Shown: in pieces, positions 16,232 to 24,008 of the stretch
Layout: each line of letters starts with the position of its first letter
Position numbering within the stretch: the first letter of the stretch is position 1
Assembly: GCA_031286755.1 (NCBI GenBank)
Contig: JAITTX010000053.1
Location: 1 to 38,271 of the forward strand
Source of the DNA: Paraburkholderia sp.
GTDB taxonomy: Bacteria; Pseudomonadota; Gammaproteobacteria; Burkholderiales; Burkholderiaceae
Direction: 5' to 3'
DNA length: 38,271 bases
Program-made: the position numbers and the translations under genes
Notes under the pieces: generated by a model
Seen by the model: the letters and a program-made list of their open reading frames with translations, nothing else
What the model was told of the DNA's origin: nothing
The model's database searches: none

Positions 16232-17461
16232 TCACCCCAGCAAGCTTTGCCCGATCCCCGTAGCGATGCAGAAAACCACCACCACCAATGGCGGCACCTT
16301 CCATCGCGTCAACAGAAAAAAGCCCATGCACGCGATGGCGAAATCGGCTGGCGCGTGGACTGCGCTCGTCCACACCGGCGAGTAGAGCGCGGCGGCCAGC
16401 AGCCCGACGACCGCCGCATTCACCCCCGCAAGCGCCGCCGCCATGGCCGGGCGGCTGCGCAACGCGTGCCACCACGGCAGCGCGGCCAGCACGAGCAGCA
16501 GCCCCGGCAGAAAGATGCCCACGGTGGCCAGCAGCGCGCCGCTCCAGTGATTGGGCGGGCTCGCCATCATCCAGCCCAGAAAAGCCGCGAATGTGAAGAG
16601 CGGCCCGGGCACGGCCTGCGCCGCGCCGTAGCCGGCCAGAAAGTCGTTCGGCGCGACCCAGCCGGTCGCGACCGTCGCGCGCTGGAGCAGCGGCAGCACC
16701 ACGTGGCCGCCGCCGAACACGAGCGCGCCGGACCGGTAGAACGCTTCGAATACGCGCACGCCTTGCGCGGCGGCGCCAAGCAGCGGGAGCCCGAACAACA
16801 GCACGCAGAAAACGATCAACGCGGCCATGCCCGCTTTGCGCGACACGGGAAACGCCGCGCTGTGCCCGGGCGCCGCGCGCGTGTCGCCGGAGGGTTTCGC
16901 GCGGCACAGCGCGAGGCCGAGCAGGGCGCCCGCGGCGATCGCGATGAGTTGCGCATAAGCCGTGGTCAGCAGGCTGAGCAAGGCCACGGCGGCGAGCGCG
17001 ATACCCGCGCGGCGACGGTCGGGGCACAGGCGCCGCGCCATGTCCCAGACCGCCTGGGCCACCACGGCCACCGCGACGAGCTTCAGGCCATGCACCACGC
17101 CAATGCCCACGGGTCCGCCCAGGTCCGGCGCAAGGGCCGCGAAGACCAGCATCGCGAACACCGAGGGCAGCGTGAAGCCGCACCAGGCCGCGAGCCCGCC
17201 AGCCCAGCCGCCCCGCAGCAGGCCGATCGCAAAGCCGGTCTGGCTGCTGGCGGGACCGGGCAGGAACTGGCACAGCCCGACCAGATCGGTGAAGGCCGCG
17301 TCGTCGAGCCAGCGGCGGCGCTCGACGAATTCGCGGCGGAAATAGCCGAGGTGGGCAATCGGGCCGCCAAAGCTCGTCACGCCCAGCCGGAAAAAGACCA
17401 GCAGCACTTCGAGCGCGCGGCCGGCGGAGGAAGCGCGCGGTGGAGACATGTCCGTATGCAT
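16232..17461 (-). CDS. chrA: Chromate transporter, CHR family (long form)
   Basis: Inner-membrane CHR protein of 409 aa from the chosen start. It has the two tandem CHR halves of the long family. The first carries FFRLGVTSFGGPIAHLGYF and LCQFLPGPASSQTG. The second has the matching SGALVFGGGHVVLPLL and AGYGAAQAVPGPLFTFAAFLGW. Known members expel chromate using the proton-motive force; not all homologues confer resistance, and sulfate may also be involved. The reading frame is open upstream to a GTG at 17566, adding 35 residues without recognisable features, so the ATG at 17461 was taken, although neither start has a convincing ribosome site. There is no chrB-type regulator next to it. Confidence 0.85.
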   Translation of the reverse strand: MHTDMSPPRASSAGRALEVLLVFFRLGVTSFGGPIAHLGYFRREFVERRRWLDDAAFTDLVGLCQFLPGPASSQTGFAIGLLRGGWAGGLAAWCGFTLPSVFAMLVFAALAPDLGGPVGIGVVHGLKLVAVAVVAQAVWDMARRLCPDRRRAGIALAAVALLSLLTTAYAQLIAIAAGALLGLALCRAKPSGDTRAAPGHSAAFPVSRKAGMAALIVFCVLLFGLPLLGAAAQGVRVFEAFYRSGALVFGGGHVVLPLLQRATVATGWVAPNDFLAGYGAAQAVPGPLFTFAAFLGWMMASPPNHWSGALLATVGIFLPGLLLVLAALPWWHALRSRPAMAAALAGVNAAVVGLLAAALYSPVWTSAVHAPADFAIACMGFFLLTRWKVPPLVVVVFCIATGIGQSLLG

Positions 17462-17572
17462 GAGGGATGGGCAGGGTTCGGGCGCTGTCGATCTTAAGGT
17501 CGGAAGAGGGTGAGCGCCAAATCCTGATTCATCATTTGCATCCGCTCGCGTGACCGCGAGCGCCACGGTTTT

Positions 17573-18340
17573 TCAGCCACCGGCTGGCGCGAGTCGCGTC
17601 ATCCGGCGCAACTGGCGCGGCAGGACGATGTACATGCTCCACAGCACGAGGAGCGCCAGCCGGCACGCAGTCGAAACATGATGCGGAAACGGCGCTGCCA
17701 CGCCGGCAATCGCGAGGCTGCCTGGAATGGACCACGCCCAGGTCGTCCAGCCCAGCAGCGTGGCGTGCCAGAGGCCGAGTCTCGCGGGCGCGGGCAAGGC
17801 GTGCGCAACCAGTCCGCTGCGCACCATGTAGCCCGCGAGCGGCAGGCTCAGCAGCACGTAGAGCAGGATGGCCGCGAGGGCGGGCATCATGTTGAGCGCG
17901 ACGCCCGACAAGGCGTCGAGCGCGACGAGCCACGCGGACGACGTGCCGGCCGGGCGCGGCTGGTTCAGCGCGGCTGTCCAGTGCGCGAGCGGCACGGCGG
18001 TCCGCGCGGTCAGAAAATGATAGGCGATCACGCCGGCGATCAGGAGCAGCAGGCTCGCAAGCCATTGGCGCCAGGCGCACGACCACCAGACGTACAGGCG
18101 CTGGCCGAAGTTCATGCTGCGCTCGAGCCTGAAGAGCGCGCGGCGCTCGCTGAGCGCGGCGCAGACCACGAGCACGGCAAAGAGGATGGCCGCGAGGATC
18201 AGGGGCTCGAAATCCCACAGGAAGAACGCCGCGTGCTGCCCGGCAACGGTTGTGGTCCCGGGCGGCGCGGAGAATTGCTGCAGATGGTGGGCGATATAGT
18301 CCGAGGGGGAGGGGGCCTGCGAAGCAAGGCTTGCTGTCAT
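17573..18340 (-). CDS. Unknown multi-pass membrane protein
   Basis: A 255-aa protein from the ATG at 18340, which has GGAG 6 bases upstream; an in-frame extension to 18394 is less likely. I do not recognise the family. At least five hydrophobic segments are visible: PLILAAILFAVLVVCAAL, WLASLLLLIAGVIAYHFL, a segment around LNMMPALAAILLYVLLSLPL, LGWTTWAWSIPGSLAIAGVA and ACRLALLVLWSMYIVL. The end is short and basic (LPRQLRRMTRLAPAGG). A large hydrophilic loop (TARTAVPLAHWTAALNQPRP) probably faces one side. It is upstream of chrA on the same strand with a gap of about 110 bases, and divergent from the AraC gene. Whether it shares the chromate transporter's promoter is unclear. Confidence 0.75.
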   Translation of the reverse strand: MTASLASQAPSPSDYIAHHLQQFSAPPGTTTVAGQHAAFFLWDFEPLILAAILFAVLVVCAALSERRALFRLERSMNFGQRLYVWWSCAWRQWLASLLLLIAGVIAYHFLTARTAVPLAHWTAALNQPRPAGTSSAWLVALDALSGVALNMMPALAAILLYVLLSLPLAGYMVRSGLVAHALPAPARLGLWHATLLGWTTWAWSIPGSLAIAGVAAPFPHHVSTACRLALLVLWSMYIVLPRQLRRMTRLAPAGG

Positions 18341-18552
18341 GTCGTCTCCGGATTGCGTGAAGCCCCGGCGAATGGAGGTTTTTTCGAAGCGCAACAGGTG
18401 CCGGGCACGAGCGCTTCTTGCTGGCTGGCGCGCGGGACGGTCCGCTTATTGGAAGCGCATGGGAGGCACATTGGCGACGCCGCCATTCTAGACTCGATCG
18501 CCCGCGCGAGCCCGTACGCTTCGATGCCGGTATCCTTGCCGGGTCTAAACCC

Positions 18553-18612
18553 GCGCACGTCGCCTACGCGCACGTCGCCTACGCGCATGTCGCCTACGCG
18601 CATGTCGCTTGC
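18553..18612 (+). repeat. Four 15-bp tandem repeats before the AraC gene
   Basis: Units at 18553, 18568, 18583 and 18598 with the form GCGCACGTCGCCTAC or GCGCATGTCGCCTAC; the last has two changes. The array ends 13 bases before the AraC ATG. Because 15 is a multiple of three, the frame stays open through the array and each of the two later units offers an in-frame ATG. Confidence 0.9.
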
Positions 18613-18625
18613 GTCCCCGGAACTC

Positions 18626-19144
18626 ATGCCCTCACACAAAGATCATCGCGCACAGCCGCTCGCCGACGCACTCGAAGACCCGGCGCTGCTGCGCCGCCTG
18701 CTGCGCGCGCGCGACCGCATGGACGCCGCCTCGCACGAGGCCTGGCCCGTCAAGCGGCTGGCGGAAGTCAGCGGTGTTTCCGAAGCGCATTTCGCGCGCT
18801 CCTTCAAGCGCGCGTTCGGCGTGCCGCCGCACCGCTACCTGCTGACCCGGCGCATCGAGCAGGCCACCACGCTGCTACGCGACACCGAACTCGGCATCAC
18901 GGATATCGCGTTCGCCACCGGCTGGGAGAGCCTGGGCACGTTCGGGCGCATCTTTCGCGACATCACGGGCATGAGCCCGAGCGCCATGCGCCGCGAGGCG
19001 CGCGCCGGCATGTCCGAGCTCGAGCGCGTGCCCGCCTGCGTGCTGAAGGCCGCGCAGCGCCCCGATCTCACGATGGCAGTTTTGGAGAAGCGCCGCCGCC
19101 TGGCCGGCGATACAGTGCAGCCACCAACCACGGAGGTCACATGA
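18626..19144 (+). CDS. AraC-family regulator lacking a sensor domain
   Basis: A 172-aa protein that is essentially the AraC/XylS DNA-binding module. The two HTH motifs are at about residues 28-126: VKRLAEVSGVSEAHFARSFK, the FGVPPHRYLLTRRI link, and ITDIAFATGWESLGTFGRIF with TGMSPSAMRR. No effector or dimerisation domain precedes it, so it is either a constitutive binder or relies on a partner. The ATG at 18626 gives MPSHKDHR; earlier in-frame ATGs lie inside the 15-bp tandem repeats, so the true N-terminus may vary. Its stop overlaps the next start (ATGA at 19141-19144), indicating coupled translation with the VOC protein. This AraC-VOC arrangement is seen elsewhere and suggests that the VOC protein protects against, or binds, the inducer. 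Confidence 0.88.
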   Translation: MPSHKDHRAQPLADALEDPALLRRLLRARDRMDAASHEAWPVKRLAEVSGVSEAHFARSFKRAFGVPPHRYLLTRRIEQATTLLRDTELGITDIAFATGWESLGTFGRIFRDITGMSPSAMRREARAGMSELERVPACVLKAAQRPDLTMAVLEKRRRLAGDTVQPPTTEVT

Positions 19145-19557
19145 ACCAGGGTATCAATGTAGTGGGCTTGTACGTCGACGACCAGGACGAAGCGCTCGCG
19201 TTTTACGTCGACAAACTCGGATTCAGCGTCCACACGGACGTGCGCAACGGCACCTATCGCTGGCTCACGGTCCAGCATCCGGACCAGCCCTCGTTCCAGC
19301 TCGGCCTGTTCGCGCCCGGCCCGCCCGTGCACGACGAGGCAACTGCGCAAACCCTGCGGGCCATGGTCGCGAAGGGGGCCATGCCACCGCTCGTGCTGGC
19401 CGTGTCCGACTGCCGCGCGAGCTATGCGGTGCTCAAGGCGAAGGGCGTGGAATTCACGCAGGAGCCGGTGGACCGCTACGGCAGCGTGGATGCGGGCTTT
19501 CGCGACCCGGCCGGCAACGGCTGGAAGATGATCCAGGCGCCGGACAATGGCAACTGA
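19141..19557 (+). CDS. VOC-fold (glyoxalase/bleomycin-resistance-like) protein
   Basis: A 138-aa single-module pair of beta-alpha-beta-beta-beta units. The first half contains NVVGLYVDDQDEALAFYVDKLGFSV, the second VLAVSDCRASYAVLKAKGVEF and ends FRDPAGNGWKMIQ, the classic VOC closing strand. Such proteins are metal-dependent lyases, dioxygenases or antibiotic-binding proteins; the substrate cannot be deduced. The ribosome site GGAGG lies 5 bases before the ATG and the gene overlaps the AraC stop by 4 bases, so the two are one operon. The stop codon lies within the first unit of an 11-bp tandem repeat (19551-19642), so the last codons are part of that array. Confidence 0.9.
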   Translation: MNQGINVVGLYVDDQDEALAFYVDKLGFSVHTDVRNGTYRWLTVQHPDQPSFQLGLFAPGPPVHDEATAQTLRAMVAKGAMPPLVLAVSDCRASYAVLKAKGVEFTQEPVDRYGSVDAGFRDPAGNGWKMIQAPDNGN

Positions 19558-19642
19558 GCGGCAACTGAGCGGCAACTGAGCGGCAACTGAGCAGCAATTG
19601 AGTAGCAATTGAGTAGCAATTGAGTATCAACTGAGCGGCAAC
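19551..19642 (+). repeat. Eight-copy 11-bp tandem repeat overlapping the VOC stop codon
   Basis: Units of the form CAACTGAGCGG start at 19551, 19562, 19573, 19584, 19595, 19606, 19617 and 19628, with a partial CAAC at 19639. Units 5-7 carry the variant CAATTGAGTA(G/T). The TGA of the first unit is the stop codon of the VOC gene (19555-19557), and every unit repeats it. The period equals about one turn of the DNA helix. Confidence 0.95.
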
Positions 19643-19671
19643 CCGGCCTCGGCCGGATATCGGATGAGCGG

Positions 19672-19726
19672 TCCGTCCCCGCGGACGGATCGCGCTGGGC
19701 GGCGCGCACGGTGGGGTGCGCGCCGC
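19672..19726 (+). other. Two hairpins between the VOC and phosphatase genes
   Basis: TCCGTCC/GGACGGA (19672-19689, loop of 4) is followed by a strong 11-bp stem, GCGGCGCGCAC/GTGCGCGCCGC (19699-19726, loop of 6). No T tract follows, so Rho-independent termination is doubtful. TAAAAT at 19732-19737, just after, could be a -10 for the phosphatase gene. Confidence 0.5.
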
Positions 19727-19808
19727 TGCCTTAAAATGACTCCGCGAATTCGTTCTTGCGCCTCGCGACATGCGCCGCGAGGCGGCAGCCCGTTACCGGA
19801 GTGACCCG

Positions 19809-20453
19809 ATGTCCGTCGATATGAAAGCAAGCGCCGCGTCTGGCGAAGTCTGGCTGATTCGCCACGGCGAAACCGAGTGGAGCCGCAGTGGCCAGCACAC
19901 GGGGCGCACGGACATCGCGCTGACCGATCATGGCCGCGCGCAGGCGCTCGCGCTCGCGAGGCCGCTGGCCGCGCAGCGCTTCGACGCGGTGCTCGCGAGC
20001 CCGATGTCGCGCGCCATCGAGACTTGCCAGCTGGCGGGCCTGGGTGAGGAGATGATGGTCTCGGCCGATCTGCACGAATGGGACTACGGCATCTACGAGG
20101 GTCGCACGACCGCCGAGATCCGCAAGACGGAGCCGGACTGGAGCGTCTGGCATTCGCTGATCCCGCACGGCGAGAGTCTCACGCAGATCGAAGCGCGCGC
20201 GCGAGGCGTAGTGGAGAACCTGCTGGCGATTCTCGCGCAGGGCGGCGCCGGCACGCGCGGCGGCTCGGGGCGGCGCATTGCCGTGTTCTCGCACGCGCAT
20301 TTCCTGCGGGTGCTCGCCGGGTGCTGGATCGGCAATGCGGCGGCGCTCGGCGCGCATCTCTACCTGGACACGGCCACGATCAGCGTGCTCGGCTTCGACC
20401 GCGAGAGCCGCGCGATCCGGCGCTGGAACGCGCGGCCCGAAGGGTGCGAGTAG
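19809..20453 (+). CDS. Histidine phosphatase family protein
   Basis: A 214-aa cytoplasmic member of the branch-1 histidine phosphatase (phosphoglycerate mutase-like) superfamily. The phospho-acceptor His is H19 in LIRHGETEW. The partner residues are visible as ASPMSRAIETCQ, LHEWDYGIYEGRT and VFSHAHFLRVL, so the active site is complete. It looks like a general phosphatase of the YhfR/CobC kind; there is no cobalamin gene nearby. The ATG at 19809 has GGAG 8 bases upstream. An in-frame extension to 19770 is less likely. The next gene starts 39 bases later on the same strand, which allows co-transcription. Confidence 0.9.
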   Translation: MSVDMKASAASGEVWLIRHGETEWSRSGQHTGRTDIALTDHGRAQALALARPLAAQRFDAVLASPMSRAIETCQLAGLGEEMMVSADLHEWDYGIYEGRTTAEIRKTEPDWSVWHSLIPHGESLTQIEARARGVVENLLAILAQGGAGTRGGSGRRIAVFSHAHFLRVLAGCWIGNAAALGAHLYLDTATISVLGFDRESRAIRRWNARPEGCE

Positions 20454-20492
20454 AGCGGGGGCTTGTTCATGCTGGAACGCTCAAGGGACGCA

Positions 20493-20840
20493 ATGAAAGC
20501 GCTCGCCATCTGCGCCACGCTCTTGCTGGCCACTCCCGTACTTTCACTCGCCGCGTCGCCCGAGCAATGCGTTAGCTGGCCCCGCAACATCGCGCTGGTG
20601 AAGCTCAAGAACGCGGGCATCACCGACCCGACGAAGCTCGACGAATCGAAGACACGCGCGGTGCGCATCGCCTCCCAGAAGGTCGGCAAGGACCTGTATC
20701 GCGATGTGTACGACATCACGTTCTACGAGCAGTCGGGCCGCGCCATCGAAGTCATCACGTCCAGCGAAGCGTCGTCGGCCGAATGCTCGATGGGTAGCGT
20801 GGACGTCTATGTCGTCTCGCGCAAGCTCGCCGACAATTAA
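20493..20840 (+). CDS. Small secreted protein of unknown function
   Basis: A 115-aa protein with a clear Sec signal peptide (MKALAICATLLLATPVLSLAA, cleavage near residue 21). The mature part begins SPEQCVSWPRNIALVKLKNAGI and contains two cysteines that could form a disulfide (one after SPEQ, one in SSAECSMGS). It ends with alternating hydrophobic residues (VDVYVVSRKL). I do not recognise the family; it appears to be a small alpha/beta periplasmic protein. The ATG at 20493 is chosen because AGGGA lies 7 bases upstream and it puts the Lys immediately before the hydrophobic core; ATG 20469 is an alternative. It is downstream of the phosphatase gene on the same strand. Confidence 0.75.
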   Translation: MKALAICATLLLATPVLSLAASPEQCVSWPRNIALVKLKNAGITDPTKLDESKTRAVRIASQKVGKDLYRDVYDITFYEQSGRAIEVITSSEASSAECSMGSVDVYVVSRKLADN

Positions 20841-20841
20841 C

Positions 20842-20876
20842 ACCGTTAGCGATGCGCGGCGCGCTCCGCCAACGGT
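20842..20876. terminator. Possible bidirectional hairpin between convergent genes
   Basis: ACCGTTAGCG and CGCCAACGGT pair with one mismatch (loop of 15). It lies directly after the small secreted protein gene and close to the end of the convergent M81 gene. There is no T tract on either side, so termination is uncertain. Confidence 0.35.
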
Positions 20877-20902
20877 TCCATCTTCAGCTCGAACAGCAGG
20901 CC

Positions 20903-22420
20903 TCAACCGCCGAACGCCGGCCCGCCCGGCTTCAGCCGCATGCCCGGCTTGAGCCGCTTCCAGGGCAGATCGGCGGGGTCGGCGCACATCGGGCCCGGCG
21001 CCTTCGCCACCAGCACCGCGCGCGCGATCGGCTCGAAGTCGGCGCGAAAATGCACCGAGCTCTTGTTCACGAGGATCGTCATGCGCTCGGGCTCGATGCC
21101 GGCCACGCGGTAGAGGTTGCGATCGAGCATCTGCGCCTTCGTCGAGCTCACCGCCACGCGCACGCCGCCGATGCGCAGGCAGGCCACCGGGCCCAGCTCC
21201 ACTTGCATGCCGTGCATCATCGGGCCGTCGTAGCGGCAGCGGCCATCCGATAGCGCCACCACTTCGAAGCGCCCCGTGAACGGCTCGTCGCCGCGCACGC
21301 CGCTCTGGCCGCCCAGCGTGAGCGCGAGCGTGGCGCCCACGCCCGCCGCGTGCGCGCGCGCCGCCGCCGCGGGGTCGAAGAACAGGCCCACGGCGGCGTC
21401 CTGGGCGTTGGCCTCGACAAGCGCGCGCAGCATGCCCGCGGTGTTGGAGTCGGCGCCGGCGCCGGGGTTGTCCTGGGTGTCGGCGATCACGATCGGACCT
21501 TCGCGCGCATCGCTGTCCGCAACGTTCGCTCCGGCAAGGCGCAGCGCTTCGGCCACGGCGTCGCGCGGCGCGAGAAAGGGCACTTGCCATTGCGCTTCGT
21601 CGCGCATCATGCGCGCGTAAAGCGCTTCCACGGCGGCCTCGACGGCGGAGACGTCGTCGCCATAGCCCCAGATCACCGGGCCGCATTCGGGGAAGTCGGC
21701 GGCCGGAAAGCCCGGCGCGAACGACAGCGAGCGCACCGCGCCGCCTTCGCTCGCGCCAAGGCGCGCGTACATCGAGCGCGACGGCTCCAGCAGCGTGCAC
21801 ATGCCGTTGATCGGAATGAGGAAGGGCAGGCGGCGCACCGCGCGCGCGAGCGGCGTGCCGCGCGTGAACAGCGTTTGCAGCAGCGCCGCCGCGCGCGCGC
21901 CGGTCTCGGCCATGTCCACGTGCGGATAGGTGCGATAGGCGACCAGCGCGTCGGCGTTCGCGAGCATCTGTTCGGTCACGTTCGCGTGCAGGTCGAGCGA
22001 GGCGACGATCGGCAGCGCGGGGCCCACCACGCGGCGCAGGCGCGCGAGCAGCTCGCCTTCGCCGTCGTCGCAGGCTTCGCTCACCATCGCGCCGTGCAGG
22101 TCGAGGTAGATGGCGTCGAAGCCGCCGCGCTGCGCCGCCGCGACGATCTCGCCCGTGATGCGCTCATAGGCATCGGCGGTGACGTGCGCGGACGGGCTCG
22201 CACCTGCCCACACCACCGGCACGAGGCTCCAGCCCGCCTGTTCAGCGGCGCGGATGAAGCCGCCCGCGGGCAGATTGACGTCGCGCAGCGCAAGCATGGC
22301 TTCGCCGCGCGGCATCGCCGGGTGGCCCTCGCCACGCTCGAAATTTTCATAGGCCGCCTTCGACGGCGCAAACGTGTTGGTCTCGTGCTGGAAGCCTGCG
22401 ATCAGGATGGTCTTGGTCAA
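20903..22420 (-). CDS. M81-family metallopeptidase (MlrC-like)
   Basis: A 505-aa member of the M81 / MlrC family, named for a peptidase of microcystin degradation, though most relatives act on unknown small peptides or amides. Candidate zinc ligands are in HETNTF (residues 12-17), LDLHGAM (106-112) and SLDLHAN (141-147). The C-terminal MlrC domain begins around residue 310 (IVIADTQDNPGAGADSNTAGML). The start is TTG at 22420, supported by GGAG 8 bases upstream and by the need to include HETNTF; the first ATG would remove it. No signal peptide, so it is cytoplasmic. It sits directly downstream of an MFS carrier gene on the same strand and a divergent LysR, suggesting an import-and-cleave unit. 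Confidence 0.88.
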   Translation of the reverse strand: MTKTILIAGFQHETNTFAPSKAAYENFERGEGHPAMPRGEAMLALRDVNLPAGGFIRAAEQAGWSLVPVVWAGASPSAHVTADAYERITGEIVAAAQRGGFDAIYLDLHGAMVSEACDDGEGELLARLRRVVGPALPIVASLDLHANVTEQMLANADALVAYRTYPHVDMAETGARAAALLQTLFTRGTPLARAVRRLPFLIPINGMCTLLEPSRSMYARLGASEGGAVRSLSFAPGFPAADFPECGPVIWGYGDDVSAVEAAVEALYARMMRDEAQWQVPFLAPRDAVAEALRLAGANVADSDAREGPIVIADTQDNPGAGADSNTAGMLRALVEANAQDAAVGLFFDPAAAARAHAAGVGATLALTLGGQSGVRGDEPFTGRFEVVALSDGRCRYDGPMMHGMQVELGPVACLRIGGVRVAVSSTKAQMLDRNLYRVAGIEPERMTILVNKSSVHFRADFEPIARAVLVAKAPGPMCADPADLPWKRLKPGMRLKPGGPAFGG

Positions 22421-22519
22421 TGCGGTGTCTCCGGGTGGTGCGTGTCGAGGTGTCTGCCGGCGATGCGCGCCGAGGGTGTACGCCGATGGTTGCCGATGCT
22501 GCGCGCCCTCGGCGCTGGC

Positions 22520-23857
22520 TCACATGCGGTTGGCCGTGGTGGCGAAGCTCTCGGCGGCCGCATCGTCCTCGTGCGAGCGCCTGGGCACGCGGATGGCGGC
22601 CAGCAGCGCCGCGCCAATCACGAGCAGCGCCACCATCGCGTAGAGCCCGGCGTGCAGCGAGCCGGTCAGCGCGTGCGCGAAGCCGATGATGGTGGGGCTC
22701 AGGAAGCCGCCGAGCAGGCCGATGGTGTTGATGAGCGCGATGCCGCCTGCCGCCGTGTCGCCCTTGAGGTACTCGGACGGAATGGCCCAGAACACCGTAT
22801 AGGATGCCCACATCATCAGCGTGGCGAGCGTCATGAAGAGCAGCGACATGGCGAGATGGCCACCCGCCATCGTCGCGACGGCGAGGCACAGGCCGCCCGC
22901 CAGCGAGGGCAGCGCGCTGTGCCAGCGGCGCTCGCCGCGGCGGTCCGAGCTGCGGCCCACGATCACCATGCCCACCACGGCGGCGAGATAGGGGATCGTC
23001 GAATACAGGCCGATGCGCATGGTGTCGGTCACGCCATCCGCCTTGAGGATGCTCGGCAGCCAGAAGTTGACCGCGTAGATGCCGCAGATCACGCAGAAAT
23101 ACGCGGCGGCCATCAGGTAGATGCGCGGGTCGGAGGCCACGCTGAGAAACGAGGTGTGCTTTGCCGCCGGCGCGCGTAGTTGCGTGCGCAACGTTACGCG
23201 CTCGTCGTCGGAGAGCCAGCGCGCGTCCTCGGGGCGGTCGGCCAGCACGAACCACGCGAGCACGCCCAGCACGACGCAGGGCAGCCCCTCGATCAGGAAC
23301 ATCCATTGCCAGCCCGCGAGCCCGAATGCGCCGTCGAAGGCCGTCATCGACCACGCCGAGAGTGGTCCGCCGATCACGCCCGAAAGCGGCCCGGCCGTCA
23401 TCACGATGGCGATGGCGCGCGCCATGCGCGCCTCGCCGTACCAGTAGGTCAGATAGAAGATCATGCCCGGCGCGAAGCCTGCCTCGAATACGCCTAGCAG
23501 GAAGCGCAGGCCGTAGAACGTGGGCACGTCGCGCACGAACATCATGGCCGCCGAGGTGAGCCCCCACAGCACCAGGATGCGCGCGATCGTGCGGCGCGCG
23601 CCCACCTTGGGCAAGAGCAGGTTGCTTGGCACTTCGAACAATACGTAGCCGAGGAAGAAAATGCCGGCGCCCAGGCCGTAGACGGCGTCGGAGAGCGAGA
23701 GATCGCTCTGCATCTGCAGCTTGGCGAAGCCGATGTTGAGCCGGTCGAGACAGGCGAACAGATAGCAGATGAGGAGAAACGGCAGGATGCGCCAGTTCAG
23801 GCGCCGGTAGAGGGCCGCTTGGCGCGCGTCGGACGAGATCGTGGGGGCAGTGCTCAC
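22520..23857 (-). CDS. MFS transporter, anion:cation symporter (ACS) type
   Basis: A 445-aa inner-membrane carrier of the ACS family, whose members import organic anions such as tartrate, glucarate, phthalate or allantoate. The typical first half is present: LNWRILPFLLICYLFACLDR, NIGFAKLQM, YGLGAGIFFLGYVLFEVPSN and LRFLLGVFEAGFAPG. The start is taken at GTG 23857, with AGGAG about 9 bases upstream; the frame is open further back but that part has no carrier-like sequence. It lies 99 bases upstream of the M81 gene on the same strand, and is divergent from a LysR gene. It resembles the transporter at 27419-28723 closely in the first half, so the two are paralogues with different partners. Confidence 0.88.
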   Translation of the reverse strand: MSTAPTISSDARQAALYRRLNWRILPFLLICYLFACLDRLNIGFAKLQMQSDLSLSDAVYGLGAGIFFLGYVLFEVPSNLLLPKVGARRTIARILVLWGLTSAAMMFVRDVPTFYGLRFLLGVFEAGFAPGMIFYLTYWYGEARMARAIAIVMTAGPLSGVIGGPLSAWSMTAFDGAFGLAGWQWMFLIEGLPCVVLGVLAWFVLADRPEDARWLSDDERVTLRTQLRAPAAKHTSFLSVASDPRIYLMAAAYFCVICGIYAVNFWLPSILKADGVTDTMRIGLYSTIPYLAAVVGMVIVGRSSDRRGERRWHSALPSLAGGLCLAVATMAGGHLAMSLLFMTLATLMMWASYTVFWAIPSEYLKGDTAAGGIALINTIGLLGGFLSPTIIGFAHALTGSLHAGLYAMVALLVIGAALLAAIRVPRRSHEDDAAAESFATTANRM

Positions 23858-23971
23858 GGGCAGGCTCCTGTGGGTGGTCCTGTGGGTTGGGCTGCTGGCG
23901 TTCTGTGGGGGCGTCTGGAGGATCGTCGTCAGACAATAAAATGCGAGCAACAGCAACCGATGTCGTGTAGC

Positions 23972-23988
23972 GTTGCTCTTTGGGCAAC
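23972..23988. promoter_or_regulatory. Possible LysR box upstream of the LysR gene
   Basis: GTTGC-N7-GCAAC is a short inverted repeat that contains the T-N11-A pattern of LysR sites. It lies 20 bases before the LysR start, in the gap shared with the divergent MFS/M81 genes, so it may serve autoregulation. Confidence 0.4.
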
Positions 23989-24008
23989 AGAAGAAACGAG
24001 GGAGCGCG

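Noticed and set aside
17533..17552. Hairpin CGCTCGCG/CGCGAGCG followed by T residues on the plus strand
   Set aside because: No plus-strand gene precedes it, and on the minus strand, where the membrane protein gene ends, no T tract follows. It could not be given a function.
17462..17566. A longer chrA starting at GTG 17566
   Set aside because: The extra 35 residues carry no membrane segment or family feature and there is no ribosome site; the ATG at 17461 gives the normal family start.
21350..23179. A 609-codon plus-strand frame opposite the M81 and MFS genes
   Set aside because: It spans two well-recognised genes on the other strand and reads as Arg/Gly/His-rich nonsense.
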